A DNA stretch of 64,000 nt from Siphlonurus alternatus. Lineage: Eukaryota; Arthropoda; Insecta; Ephemeroptera; Siphlonuridae. Numbering within the stretch: the first letter of the stretch is position 1; every line of letters begins with the position of its first letter. The notes below the pieces were generated by a model. It was given only the letters and a program-made list of their open reading frames with translations, did no database searches and had not been told where the DNA came from. Position numbers and translations under genes: made by a program. Shown here piece after piece: positions 1 to 10,797 of this stretch. The DNA lies in contig OX463781.1 in assembly GCA_949825025.1 (NCBI GenBank), forward strand, positions 4,753,370 to 4,817,369, read 5' to 3'.

Positions 1-861
1 TCTTTGTATCACATGGTGTGATTCTTTAAACACGAACGCATTTCGTAAGTAATTTTTTTAGGCCTACGTTGCATTGCGATATTTCAAAAATAGTATTGTA
101 TGCATGGGAGCATTTAAAATTTTTACGGTATGATGGGACTTAAAATACTTGAACATGATTGGCTAATCCCTTTAACATTGGTCAAATCGGTAATTTAACA
201 TGTTTAATATTTTATGTATATCGAATATTTAGTATATCAAGTTTTATAATTTTAGTATAGGGTCGAGTTACATGGTATTTATTATCTGCCCAAATTGAAA
301 TAATTTTAAAATTATTCACTTTGAAAATCTCTCCTTGTTTATTTTTCCCGCCTATTTTGCACCATTTCCGAAAATAAAAGAATATCACTCTGTTTTGAAA
401 TATCAACAAAAATCAATGTTCTGAATAAAATATTATTTCAAATTACCAACATATGTAATTATATGGAAGGGGAAAAAATAAGACCTATAATTATCACAAA
501 ATAAAATTTATGGAAATAACAAAACTACATTGCTTTTCCACAAAATTGTTATATCAAGAAATTAGCATCATAAATTTAGTGATTTATTAAATACTACCTG
601 TATTAAAACATATTAACAGAAATTCTTGTATTCATGTAATAAATTAAATTATTTTATCAACCCACCGTTTGACATACGTTAGTTTACTAAAAGCTATACA
701 CATACGTTTAGTAATTACATCGAAATGTTAGGCCGATGAAAAGACGCTACTTTGACGGTAAAGGATGTGACCGAACGCAAGTCACGCTCCACGTATTTGG
801 ACCTTCTTCCTAATTGCAACCTTGTGAATGGAAACCGCAGTCTACCTGCAAGTTGACAGAA
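1..861. other. Intronic DNA of copy A, no gene seen
   Basis: AT-rich sequence upstream of the first visible exon of copy A, presumably part of the intron after the Ig1 exons. No exon-like GC-rich stretch, RNA gene or clear repeat family was recognised. Confidence 0.5.
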
Positions 862-1316
862 GCCCATAAATATATTTGCACGTAAATAGAATGATCATAC
901 GAGACACATAAATAGTAATATAAATGGAAGTATATCGTAGTTGAAAAATCACATCTTCAACTCATCCTTTACACGAATAAACCTAATCTTTTAACCTCAA
1001 AACACATCTTATTTCTTCCTCACTCAAAGACAGAAAATATTTATATATATTATTTTATATTCAAGAAGAGGAAAAAATATGTAATCTCATATTTTGGCTG
1101 CAAAATTTCGGGTAAGGAGGGGAGCTGCCTCCATAAGGCCAATGTTAAAAAAAAATTGAAGTGGGGGAAACACCTATATTGCACATGTTAAATTCAAAAT
1201 TTGAGGAGGAGGGTAGGGTAGGGGGTCTCCCTGGATCCGCGCCTGACTCGAGCCATAATATATTTGCACGTAAATAGAATACGAGACACATAAATAGTAA
1301 TATAAATGGAAGTATA
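862..1316. repeat. Composite repeat flanked by long direct repeats
   Basis: A segment of about 65 bp (862-935) recurs in direct orientation at 1251-1316; both contain ATATTTGCACGTAAATAGAA and the run from GAGACACATAAATAG to GGAAGTATA. Between them lie a reversed partial copy of the CCC-AGTTGA family (about 938-1085) and a second repeat (about 1086-1250) ending in GGATCCGCGCC, which recurs reversed at 8115-8222. Confidence 0.7.
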
Positions 1317-1515
1317 ATATAAAAAACGTACTTCAATACATGAAAAAGTAAAATGAAACTTGAAATTTATACCATGTCATTATACGTTGTTTATGTCAAG
1401 CTGTTACCTTGCAGTGAGATATACGGCGACAAGTTCTGTCACTGTGATTCACGTGACTTTATAGACTGGCTTAGACTTGTACACGATCATATATATATGA
1501 TAAATTTATAGCTTT

Positions 1516-1804
1516 CCCGAGTAAATTTCGATAAATTTCATCTTTTATTCTCTATATTACACTCTCTCCTCGTCTAATTTCCTCTTATTTTGAAAAATTT
1601 TAGAGAAAAACAGAGAGAAAAATACAAGCATACGTCTTTTTTCCTCTTCTTGAGCATATATTGTTAGAAATATTGTCTTCATTTTATCCATATTATACTT
1701 TGAGCGAAGAGGAAAAAATATATGTTTTAGAGGTAAAAATATTAGGATTTAGAGGTAAAAATATTAGGTTTAGACGTGTGAATGATGTAATTTTTCAACT
1801 AGGG
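1516..1804 (+). mobile_element. CCC-AGTTGA family MITE, complete copy
   Basis: Begins CCCGAGTAAATTTC and ends TTTTTCAACTAGGG, imperfect terminal inverted repeats. The interior has the diagnostic order TCTCCTCGTCTAATTTCCTC, CTTCTTGAGCATA, TTGTCTTCATTTTATCC, TTAGAGGTAAAAATATTAGG. It is flanked by a 26-bp direct repeat (1486-1511 and 1830-1855). Other copies lie at 13258, 45784, 47980, 48301, 52777 and 57033. Confidence 0.75.
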
Positions 1805-2009
1805 TAGCTTATAGGCTTTTATGTACATTATCATATATATATGATAAATTTATAGTTTGGTATTATCGTTACTGCTTGTCACGGTACTCAGTATCGATAG
1901 TACTTGTGGAGGACTCTAGAATAACCTCCCCGTACTTACATTTGACGAGTTACAACAATTTGCTATTGTCTTTTAGTCGTTTATTGAAACACGCGGGACG
2001 TTTTTTCAG

Positions 2010-2168
2010 TTCCCCCGGACATCCTGGACTACCCGACCAGCACGGACATGGTGGTACGCGAGGGCACCAACGTGACTCTGCGGTGCGCCGCCACGGGCTC
2101 GCCACGTCCCAGCATCGTGTGGCGACGTGAGGACGGAGACAACATCCCCGTCAGTGGGGGGCTAGAGG
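2010..2168 (+). CDS. DIP-family Ig-domain protein, copy A, exon 3 (start of Ig2)
   Basis: First exon of copy A inside the window. It follows a TTTTTTCAG acceptor and ends at a GTGAGT donor; 159 bp, phase 1 at both ends. It encodes the start of the second Ig domain: VPPDILDYPTSTDMVVREG, NVTLRCAATGS with the first Ig2 cysteine and an N-glycosylation site (NVT), then IVWRRED with the core tryptophan. The PPDILDYPTS signature and domain order place it with insect DIP (Dpr-interacting protein)/lachesin-like cell-surface proteins, which pair with Dpr proteins in neuronal recognition and synaptic wiring. The Ig1 exons are not in the window. Differs from copy B at two bases, one changing Arg to Ser in B. 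Confidence 0.92.
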
Positions 2169-2422
2169 GTGAGTACCATTAAATTGATAACCTTAATGAT
2201 AATATAATTTGTTGCATATTTGGTTAAATGATTTATGAATGAATTATGAGTTGTCAATTTTTTTTTCAGAATTTTTGAACTCTTTAATGCACAAGCAATA
2301 TCAAGGGGAAAAATGCTATGACGTCATAGTCATGCAAGATTTTTTCCCTATACCTGCGTATTAAATATTTTTGCATAAGTATGCATGAAGTCACAACGCT
2401 TTGCAACATGACTTTAAGAGTT

Positions 2423-2647
2423 TTAAGGTGGATTTACATAAGCAGTTTCCAGCCTGCGACGTGAATAATGCGCCTTTATTTCAACATCCATTGGTGGCCA
2501 AATTTGGCTGTTGAAAAAAAAATCGTAATTAACGCGATACCTGGTGAATTCGTTCGCCGCATAGAATTTTGCAGCTTCTAATTTAAGAATAAAATAAAAA
2601 AAAATCGTGTCGCATTGCTGTTGTCGCTCATGAAAATTCACCTTTAA
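2423..2647. mobile_element. TTAA-flanked MITE, first of a fused pair
   Basis: Starts TTAAGGTGGATTTACAT and ends AAAATTCACCTTTAA, with inverted ends and an internal CAGCCTGCGACG motif. The right TTAA (2644-2647) is also the left end of the next element. The TTAA boundaries suggest piggyBac-type mobilisation (inference; no transposase seen). Confidence 0.8.
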
Positions 2648-2882
2648 GGCGGATTCACTGCATGGCGATTTCCACAGCCTGCGATGCGAAATGAATAATG
2701 CGCACTTGCTGTAACATCCGTTGGTGGCCATATTTGGCAATTAATTAAAAAACAAAGACCATCGTAATTTAACGCGTTATTTACCACCGCAATGGCGAAT
2801 TCGCTTCCGCATAGGTTTCACAGCTTGTGTGATGAAGTCGCGTCGCATCGCCATTGTTGCTCATGAAAATTCACCTTTATAT
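2644..2882. mobile_element. TTAA MITE, second of a fused pair
   Basis: Begins TTAAGGCGGATTCACTG and ends CATGAAAATTCACCTTTAT; the right TTAA has decayed to TTTATA. Same family as the previous element and as 3793-4017, 22744-22976, 33950-34150 and 42532-42715. Confidence 0.75.
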
Positions 2883-3017
2883 AGTTAAAAAAAGTCAGAA
2901 AGAAAAATTGACAATGTATACATAACTCAAGGTGTTCTATCTAAATTTATAATAAAAATTAACATGTAATTGAAATGTTATTTTGTGTTGAATTTACACC
3001 ATGAGAGAGACATTTAC

Positions 3018-3141
<124 letters not shown>

Positions 3142-3659
3142 TTACTGCTAGATTTTATTGACAGACTGGTCAAACATATTTTATTATTTTTTATATTTTT
3201 GCTGACTCTCCTCTAACCATTGAAAGTCATACAAAAACACAACAGTGGAAATTGCGACACTACCATGAATTGAATTAGGGGATTAAAACTGAAGCTGGCT
3301 AATATCGCATTTTTTGCAATACGTGCCCAGCTTTTTGCATATAGTAATTAATATTTGCTGACTGATGCTGCTGCTACATATAATTGTGGGGCAAACAAGT
3401 ATCGTATTTCATACACCACCATTTTTTTACATAATGAAATACACTGGCTCACATTACATATAATATTGAATAACATTGATTTTATTTTATTGACTAAACT
3501 AAACAAAACTGTTAAAACAAACTTTTAACCAATATTCAAATTTTACTTACTTTTCTGTATAATGTAACCTTTTTATAGGAATTAAAATAGTTTTTAAAGT
3601 ATAATTCAAATTTTAAAAAAATGTTTTGTTTGTATATTGCAAAATAAAAAACACTTTGG

Positions 3660-3740
3660 GATCGATGATGTTCTGTCAAAAACGACTAACTTGTTTTATC
3701 TTGAGCCGAAAATGTTCTGTTTTGATCCTTGAGTTTCCAG
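3660..3740. mobile_element. Relict of the 33-bp-subrepeat foldback element
   Basis: Contains TCGATGATGTTCTGTCAAAA followed by CGACTAACTTGTTTTATC, closely resembling the terminus and first subrepeats of the element at 55652-58991. No second arm is seen nearby, so it is a decayed end or solo terminus. Confidence 0.55.
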
Positions 3741-3792
3741 GTAAATGCAAAAATTTTACGTTATTCGTTTTTGAGAAACGTGATAAAATGAA

Positions 3793-4017
3793 TAAAGGAG
3801 GATTTTCATGAGCGACAACGGCGACGCGATGCGATTTCAACGTAAGAGTCTTGAAATCCTATTCGGGAGTGAATTTGCCGGATATCACGTTAATTACGAT
3901 GCTCTTTTTCTTTTATTCGCCAAATATGGCCGTCAATGGATGTTACGTCAAGTGCGCATTACTTGCGTTGCGTCGCAGACTGGAAGTCGCTCATAAAATG
4001 AAAATCCACCTTTATAT
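3793..4017. mobile_element. MITE of the AAAGG-GGATTTTCATGAGCGAC family
   Basis: Imperfect palindrome: left end TAAAGGAGGATTTTCATGAG, right end ATGAAAATCCACCTTTATA. The interior has the family hallmark GGCGACGCGATGCGATTT and, inverted, TTGCGTCGCAGACTGG. TTAA is not preserved at either end. Confidence 0.75.
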
Positions 4018-4198
4018 AGTCATTTTTGATAGGACACCATCTTTACCATTGAAGTTACGTATTTTACATTGTTCTTTTTTCATATTATATTATACATGCT
4101 ATATGATCAGCTGTTAGTGACGATTAGTATTCATGTAACAGAAGATATATCATGGTATTACACTTGCCAGTGGTATCGTAGCAGAGGTAGGCGCCTAT

Positions 4199-4230
4199 TG
4201 ACCTCATCTGGCGCCAGTCCAAGTGCCACC
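4199..4230. other. Intronic block conserved between copies A and B
   Basis: These 32 bp match the reverse strand of 32021-32052 in copy B at 26 positions by eye, and all six differences are transitions. Each sits in the intron before exon 4, about 204 bp (A) and 101 bp (B) upstream of it. It shows the two introns are homologous but more diverged than the exons. It could be a splicing element or simply surviving ancestral intron. Confidence 0.6.
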
Positions 4231-4434
4231 CTATGTAGTGAGGAATTTGGGGCACTAAGCAAGTCGAGATCCTTTAAGAGTTTATTCGGAGATTAGATAA
4301 AAAATAATATCAATATTTTATAGTAATTTACCAAGAATTTGTATGATTTTTCACAATTATTTTGCATAATTTATGTATTTTATGTCATTATGTTATGTAT
4401 TACTAACGATAATTTGTCTATGTGTATGTTCCAG

Positions 4435-4563
4435 CGTCCAGCGTGGAGGGCTCGCTGTTCAACATCTCGCGGGTCAACCGGCTGCACATGGGCGCCTACC
4501 TCTGCATAGCCAGCAACGGCGTGCCGCCCTCCGTCAGCAAGCGCATCATGCTGATCGTGCACT
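4435..4563 (+). CDS. DIP-family protein, copy A, exon 4 (end of Ig2)
   Basis: Acceptor TTCCAG, donor GTGAGT, 129 bp, phase 1 at both ends, so it can be skipped without a frameshift. Encodes VEGSLFNISRVNRLHMGAY, then LCIASNG with the second Ig2 cysteine, then VPPSVSKRIMLIVH leading to Ig3. NIS is a potential N-glycosylation site. The HMGAYLCIASNGVPPS run is highly typical of DIP/lachesin-like proteins. Copy B differs at two bases, one changing Val to Phe in PPSVSK. Confidence 0.93.
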
Positions 4564-4620
4564 GTGAGTAGTAGCGTGCAGAGTCACGTAGAGGGGGCTA
4601 CTCACGTGTGGTGCTTGCAG
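4564..4620 (+). other. 57-bp intron conserved between the two gene copies
   Basis: GTGAGT donor and GTGCTTGCAG acceptor. It matches the corresponding copy B intron (31734-31790) at all but one position by eye, unlike the long introns. It lies between two near-identical exons, so the whole block 4435-4758 behaves as one homogenised segment. Confidence 0.85.
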
Positions 4621-4758
4621 TCCCGCCGATGATCTGGATCCAGAACCAGCTGGTGGGCGCGTACGAGGGCCAGGAGATGACGCTCGAGTGTCACTCCGAG
4701 GCGTACCCCAAGTCCATCAACTACTGGACCAGGGACACTGGCGAGATCGTCGCGCAAG
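4621..4758 (+). CDS. DIP-family protein, copy A, exon 5 (start of Ig3)
   Basis: 138 bp, phase 1 at both ends, with a CAG acceptor and GTAACA donor. Encodes FPPMIWIQNQLVGAYEGQ, then MTLECHSEAYPKSINYW with the Ig3 first cysteine and core tryptophan, then TRDTGEIVAQ. The SEAYPKSINYW motif is characteristic of the third Ig domain of DIP proteins. By eye no base differs from the copy B exon, including synonymous sites. Confidence 0.93.
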
Positions 4759-4842
4759 GTAACAGTCAGTACCCAACTTGAGTTTTGATTGTTGTTCGTG
4801 GTCACATGATTTTAAAGGAGAGGAACGGTTTCAACTTATATG

Positions 4843-4990
<148 letters not shown>

Positions 4991-5573
4991 TTTTCATACG
5001 GAAAAACATATGTTTGCACGAAAAGAAACGCCACCTTCGTCCCTGCCTTGACTTCCAGCTGTTGAAAGTTAAGACGTTAAACATAGTTGCGTCAATGATG
5101 TATGTAATTTTACGCCAAATAGAAGCAGCCAATCACAGCGTGTCTCTCTAGAAACCCCTCGCACAATGACAAGCTTCAACTCGTAAATGCCGCAGCACCG
5201 CCTTCTGACATCGCTCCGTAAGGTTTGTTAGGAAAAAAATCTTATTTATTTTTTCATTCAAATTATTATTAGTCTTTTATTAAACACAGAAAGTGTACAT
5301 ATTAACAGCACTAGAAACATACATTATAGAAAAACATTACAATAGAACACATAAAACATACATACAAAACATATATAATAGTTACAGAATAATAGAACAA
5401 TAGAAAATGATAATAAAACAATATAAAATAAAATAACAGATGATACTAACAGCCTGTTACATCATAATAATAATATATCATATATATAATCACATATATA
5501 TAAGACAAAATATGACATAGAAAATAGATAGAATAAAAAACTTATTGCTTCATTGCTATTCAAAATCTATAGA

Positions 5574-6185
5574 CTATATGAAATCTCCCCTGGCATAATC
5601 GCTAATAGACTTAATTCTAGATTTACAGATATTTAAATGATATTGGCTACAATATTCATTACATAATTTACATACACAAGATTGTTCAGCTTTATGATAA
5701 CCAGAAGATTTACAAATTAGATAATGGAAGCCGTGAACAGCCTGGCGAGTTAAAACATTTCTAACATTGGATCTATCCAATTGGGGCAGACACCAATATT
5801 TACATGTCATAGCATCAGTGCTGTAAAACTCAGGATTAATATCCTGAGCTTTTTGATTCCTGACAGCTATAAAATTGGAATATTGATCTGTCGTTGGAAG
5901 TTTAAACATTTCTTTGATTTCTGTAATAAAATAATTGGAATCTATCAGTTTATAGGCCAGTCTAGTTTCGGTAAATTTTGACAGACACAGTAATCTTTTA
6001 ACAAACATGGCTTTTACTGATTCTAATTTATCAAAATCGGATACAGATAAATGAGGCCATACAATTTCAATACCATAAGTAGCCACAGGGGCGACTTTTA
6101 AATTGAACAAATTATATGCTGCACAAAATCTCGAATATTTTTTATGTCGTGTAAAGTGATCTTTACCGTGGCTGTTATGAATAAT
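5574..6185 (-). mobile_element. LINE (non-LTR retrotransposon) ORF2 3' fragment
   Basis: The minus strand holds about 178 open codons, with the same frame continuing upstream to roughly 6180 (RFCAAYNLFNLKVAP). Motifs VATYGIEIVWPHLS, KAMFVKRLLCLSKFTETRLAY and a terminal Cys cluster (CVCKLCNEYC followed by HLNIC) fit the C-terminal part of insect LINE reverse-transcriptase proteins. The catalytic reverse-transcriptase and endonuclease domains are absent, so it is a 5'-truncated, inactive copy. The AT-rich tract 5240-5573 is probably its 3' UTR. It lies antisense in intron 5 of copy A. Confidence 0.72.
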
Positions 6186-7000
6186 TAATCTTGCCCTTCA
6201 TAAGCCGGAAAAAATTAAAAACCAGGTACCGCGGGGTTAAAGGATAGGGAGCTTGGTAGAACATGTCGTCGCGCGCTGTTTGCGCGCTAAATTTTCATTG
6301 GATGAGAGAATTTTGTCGTCAATGTTGAAGCTTCTCATTGGCTATATCCTTTTGGCGAGAAATCACGTCATTGCCGCAACTTTTTTGAAAGACTTAACTT
6401 TCAATTCATCAGCCGGAAGTCAGGGAAGGAGGGGGAAGGTGACGCTTTTTCTTATGTTTCTCTGCACGAACAAAGATAAAAATATATAAAATTTTAAGCC
6501 GTTCTCCTCCTTTAAAACTATTTAAGTCATCCCAATCCTCGCTGCAATATATTTTTATTGCATCATGTGCGTTGCAAGCCAAAATAATACATAATAGTTA
6601 CATTTCGGGGTGAATCACAAAAAAGTTGCCCAAAAAGGTATCAATTTTTCTCACTATATAACTACGGTTAGCGCCAGCTTGGTTTTATACAGGTTAAGAC
6701 ACCAATTTTACTAAAATCACGTTCCAGTATTTTAGTTTCCATCATACCGCGAAATTTTGAATGCGCCCTTCATGCAATGCTATATTTTAAAATTTTGCGA
6801 AGCAATGGGGCCTAAAAAATTGACTCACAAAAAGCGCGCGTGGCTTCTCCTGTGAAAATATTCTTTGATTGTCACTAAACGTGATTAATAAGAAACCTAA
6901 ATAACTCGATCTCTGCATGAATTATGTCTAGAGTAGTTATGAAATATGTTGTAAGGAGTAATTTCCTTAGATAAAAATGAACTGGTTAAAAAAAAAGTAA
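6186..7000. other. Intronic stretch, nothing recognised
   Basis: Part of intron 5 of copy A. Contains a small GCGCGC-rich inverted motif near 6269-6290 but no exon, RNA gene or repeat family that I can support. Confidence 0.4.
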
Positions 7001-7339
7001 AATGGACAACATACATGAACAAATTTTATTGAAGAAATGAATAGAGGGTACCAAATTATGCTACTCTGAATTTTTTCAGTTTTTTTTTTTTTTTGAGAAC
7101 CGGAATTATTTTTAAATAATTGTTGAAAGTCCTGTGATTTCAGTTGGCACCCCCGCAGCCTTAATAAAAAGGATAGAGACTGGACGCCTATTGACGCCTC
7201 CAGGGGGCGTGGCCGCATTTTCAATAATTATTTAAAAATAGTTCTGGGTTTCAAAAAATCTGAAAAAAATTCAGAGTAGCATAATTTGGTACCCTCTTTT
7301 AATATCTGCAATAAAAAATTTTCATGCATGTTGTCCATT
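7001..7339. mobile_element. GAAATGGATAGAGGG family palindromic MITE
   Basis: Ends AATGGACAACATACATGAA and, inverted, TTCATGCATGTTGTCCATT. Inner arms carry GAAATGAATAGAGGGTACC and its reverse, with AAATAATTGTTGAAAGTCC around the centre. Other copies lie at 10490, 16988, 40818, 41520, 47840 (split) and 48843. Confidence 0.8.
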
Positions 7340-8114
7340 GATTTTAATAAGATTTTTTTCACATGTTAAGTAAAGATTCCTTTAAACAGAGAGAAGAAAA
7401 AACAGGAGGCGCTAGAGAGAACAATAACGTTTCATCAAAATACCTATCAAAATATCTTGCTATTTAAACTCTGAAACATTATAACACTAGACATTTTCCA
7501 TACATTTAATATTCATAGCATTATGCTCGTTTACTTTCATTAAAGCGCATACTAGAATGTAATTTTTTTCTAGGCCATTTCACAGTAAATTTTCTTTATA
7601 AATTGCTACTTATTCTTAAATTTAACACAGGAGACTCTTTAGTTTTTAAAACAGATTTGAAAAAAGATTGTAGTAATAAAGTTTTATATAATTTTTCTAT
7701 GTAGTTAGCATATAACCAACGTGTATAAACAAGCCATAAAACGGCCTTGTAGTGTAAAATCGTTACTTCTTGTAAAATCGTTACTTCTTGTAAAATCTTG
7801 AGCATGGGGAGGTTCAGAAGTGGCATCTTTACGACGTATGATCGCGGAGGTAAAATCGAAGAGGTGTCACGAGACTGCATTGTTACTTCCTCTTGGTCGT
7901 ATGTAACAATGAATATTTCACATCATGATACTTTTTTATAGCAGGGGAAAAAAATCATGAATATTATATTCAAACAAGCTAATATCATATTATATGCATG
8001 CTTTAATATTATATATCAAAATTAATTTTTATAATATTTTTCGTTGTTTTTAAATTTTTAATGTTGTGTCGAAGAGAGTTTTAAAATTATGGTGTTGTTT
8101 ACATCGTATCGGAG
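7340..8114. other. Intronic stretch with short tandem repeat
   Basis: Mostly featureless AT-rich intron. Near 7755-7795 the 18-bp unit TGTAAAATCGTTACTTCT is directly repeated, followed by a partial third unit. Confidence 0.5.
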
Positions 8115-8222
8115 AAGCGCGGATCCAGAAAAAAAAATCAGGGAGTGGGGAGCTGCTTGTATAAGGCCAATGTTAAAAAATATATTGGAGTGGGGGAAAT
8201 GCCTACATTGCCCATGTTAAAT
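8115..8222. repeat. GCGCGGATCCAG repeat fragment
   Basis: Starts GCGCGGATCCAGAAAA and shares GAGCTGC-T--ATAAGGCCAATG, GAAGTGGGGGAAA-like and CCCATGTTAAAT blocks with 1086-1250. The same GCGCGGATCC motif occurs inside the two 1.9-kb TTAA elements (43815, 62818). A dispersed repeat of unknown class. Confidence 0.6.
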
Positions 8223-9106
8223 CACTTAAATCTAACGTTGCAATCGGCAAAGATGTATGTTAAATATGTGGAGTAATGGTCAGTTTTGATGCTTCTTCTA
8301 TTATCATATTATAATATACTTTGATGCCAAACGTTTCTTATGACGTCATCCATATGGCCTGTGTTAGAGACACTTTTAAAACAATCTTTGGTATAATATA
8401 CTCATAAAATGTTAAATATATATTTCGTGTAAATACATGAAGTTAACTTAATAATTAAAGACGCTACCATGATTGGTACAAAAATCTATAGTTATTATGT
8501 TATAATTGTATTTGCCATTTTCATTTTCTTTTAAATCATGCAATTTATTAATATAATTATAAATTGTAATTCATTCAGCTCTATGAATAAACTTTATAAA
8601 ATTTAGATCTATGCTGATATCATATACAGATTATGATGTTAAAAGTAATAAGTCAATAATTACATGAAATGATAGTTTTGAAAGCCATATATCGTGTTAT
8701 GTTATTTCTTATATCTTGTTCGTTATTACGATAAAAAGTGGTTATTTAAAAAAAAGAAGGCTGACTAGACGGTCGTCCAATTTGCCGGCGTACTAGCAGG
8801 CACTTTGAGCCGCGCAGCACGCGCAATATTGATGGACACTTTGCACTGATGAAGCTCGCAATCATGTCCGTGTTAAAACTTTTTATAAACGATTTTTTTT
8901 GTCATATCGATTTCCATTGCTTATACTAGTGTAAATTTAAAACAAAAATTATCTTGTCTAGTTTTTATGTGTTAAAAATCACAATCTTAAATCCTGAATA
9001 CTGCCACTTTCCTACAGTTTAAACAAACTTTTTTGTCAACTTCAAATTTAGCAAATTTGTAATTTTTATAGCTATCCATTATATCAATTTGTCATACTGT
9101 TTCCAG
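8223..9106. other. End of intron 5 of copy A, nothing recognised
   Basis: AT-rich intron up to the polypyrimidine tract and acceptor ending at 9106. No repeat family or exon seen. Confidence 0.4.
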
Positions 9107-9256
9107 GAGAGAAGTACGAGCCGGTGTTTCTGGACAACGCGTACAAGGTCCACATGAAGCTGACCATCAGGAGCGTTGGTCCAGATGACTTCGGATCTTA
9201 CAAGTGCGTCTCCAAGAACTCGCTGGGGGACACGGACGGAACCATCAAAGTTTATC
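9107..9256 (+). CDS. DIP-family protein, copy A, exon 6 (end of Ig3)
   Basis: 150 bp, phase 1 at both ends, TTCCAG acceptor and GTGAGT donor. Encodes GEKYEPVFLDNAYKVHMKL, TIRSVGPDDFGSYKCVSKNS with the second Ig3 cysteine, and LGDTDGTIKVY. The DFGSYKC-SKNSLGDTDGTIK motif is a strong DIP hallmark. Copy B differs at five bases, four of them within the last eight bases of the exon, changing Val to Ile. Confidence 0.93.
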
Positions 9257-9518
9257 GTGAGTATTAAAAAAATGGCGTTATCTTATTGTTTGTATCGCAC
9301 AAAATTAAAGTATCCCCTTCCCTTCCACATGTCTACACTTGTGTATTGTATCAACGTGTCTACAATAGTTATTTCATAAAGTATCAACAGATGGCATTGA
9401 AAACCTCCTCGTTAGAGTCAGTATGGCTCACTACAAGGCCACTTTATCCAGTAGAAAAGTAGTATCATAACAATGACCCTTTTATAATCAATTATTAAGT
9501 ACTGTACATTTCCGTATA

Positions 9519-9632
9519 GTTCTTGTAGCTTATCTTTGGTCTGACGTCACGTGACCCTCTGATTAAAATTGTATTGGAAGATAAAGGAAAAGGTTCGTGA
9601 CGTCAGATCAAACATAAACTACGAGAACAATA
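9519..9632. mobile_element. Short palindromic MITE
   Basis: Inverted arms: GTTCTTGTAGCTTATCTTTGG then TCTGACGTCACG on the left, and CGTGACGTCAGATCAAACAT then AAACTACGAGAAC on the right. In intron 6 of copy A. Confidence 0.7.
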
Positions 9633-10489
9633 TATCTCGTCAATCTTAAACGATGAAAATGCTGCCATTTTTATATTAGTATCCTATAACGTATGCAACC
9701 CTTTAGACATTCAAGTAATGCGGGTTGACGCAAAATAGGATGATCATTCGCTTCTTCTTCTCCTACTTCTTGTTTATTTTGTTTTTGAGAATAGGCCGTT
9801 GTTAAACAACCATACACCCACGTACTTAGTAAGTTTGGACTATGTTGTAGTAATGTTTATATAATTGTTCTTGTGGTTAAGAATTTAAAATAGTAAAAAG
9901 GTTGAAAATGGATGAACAATGGATAGGGTGATTATGGGACGAGAGACGCAAGGTGATCATGGGAAGCGGGACAGCGTGCCACTTCGTTTCGCCGACCACG
10001 TTTTTCCGTGGAACAACCAAGACCACGCGGGGATGATCGTTCGCAGCTGCTTTGGTTTCATGGTTTCACCTTCTAAACAATGAGTCATATAAATAAGACT
10101 CATAAGGTGGTTACATGAGCATCGCAATCAGTCTACTTTACAGGAGATTAGAGTAAAAATACGCGCGCAGGCCGCCATGACGGTGGAGTGGTAGAGATTT
10201 CTGCATGCAGGTGCAAGATTGAAAGAAATTATTATAAATGATTTAAAATGAAAATAAAAAATGTAAAGTGAACAAAATGTTTAAAATTAAATTTATAAAC
10301 TTTTGCTCACCTAGGAATTTTGATAATTTTTTTCTTTTTTTTTTTTTTTTAAAAAAAAAGTTTTGTCTTATATTTATAGATAGCGTAGCTCCACCAACAA
10401 GAATGCCGACGACCGTTAAAACTCTCGATCTGAATAATATTTTCATTAAAAGGCAATAACAGACAACCGACATTCCGACATACAAAACA
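9633..10489. other. Intronic stretch, nothing recognised
   Basis: Part of intron 6 of copy A. A slightly GC-richer patch at 9950-10070 shows no coding motif or splice pair that I can support. Confidence 0.4.
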
Positions 10490-10797
10490 AATTATTGTAG
10501 AAATGAATAGAGGGTACCAAATTGGGCTCTCATGAATTTTTTCACATTATTTTGAGTTCAGGAACTATTTTTAAGTAACTATTGAAAGTTCTGTATGATA
10601 TGTTGACTTTTTGGATCCTTAATAAAAAGGATAGGGCCTAGACGCCTATTGAAACCTCCAGGGATCATGGCCGCACTTTCAATAAATATTTAAAAATAGT
10701 TCCGGGACAAAAAAATCTGGAAGAACATCAGATTATAGCATAATTTATTTATATATTTATTAGTAGCAGCCATCTATTCATTTCTGCGAATAAATTA
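10490..10797. mobile_element. GAAATGGATAGAGGG family palindromic MITE
   Basis: Left arm GTAGAAATGAATAGAGGGTACC, right arm ending CATCTATTCATTTCTGCGAATAA; central part resembles 7001-7339, including the AATAAAAAGGATAG-like centre. Confidence 0.75.
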
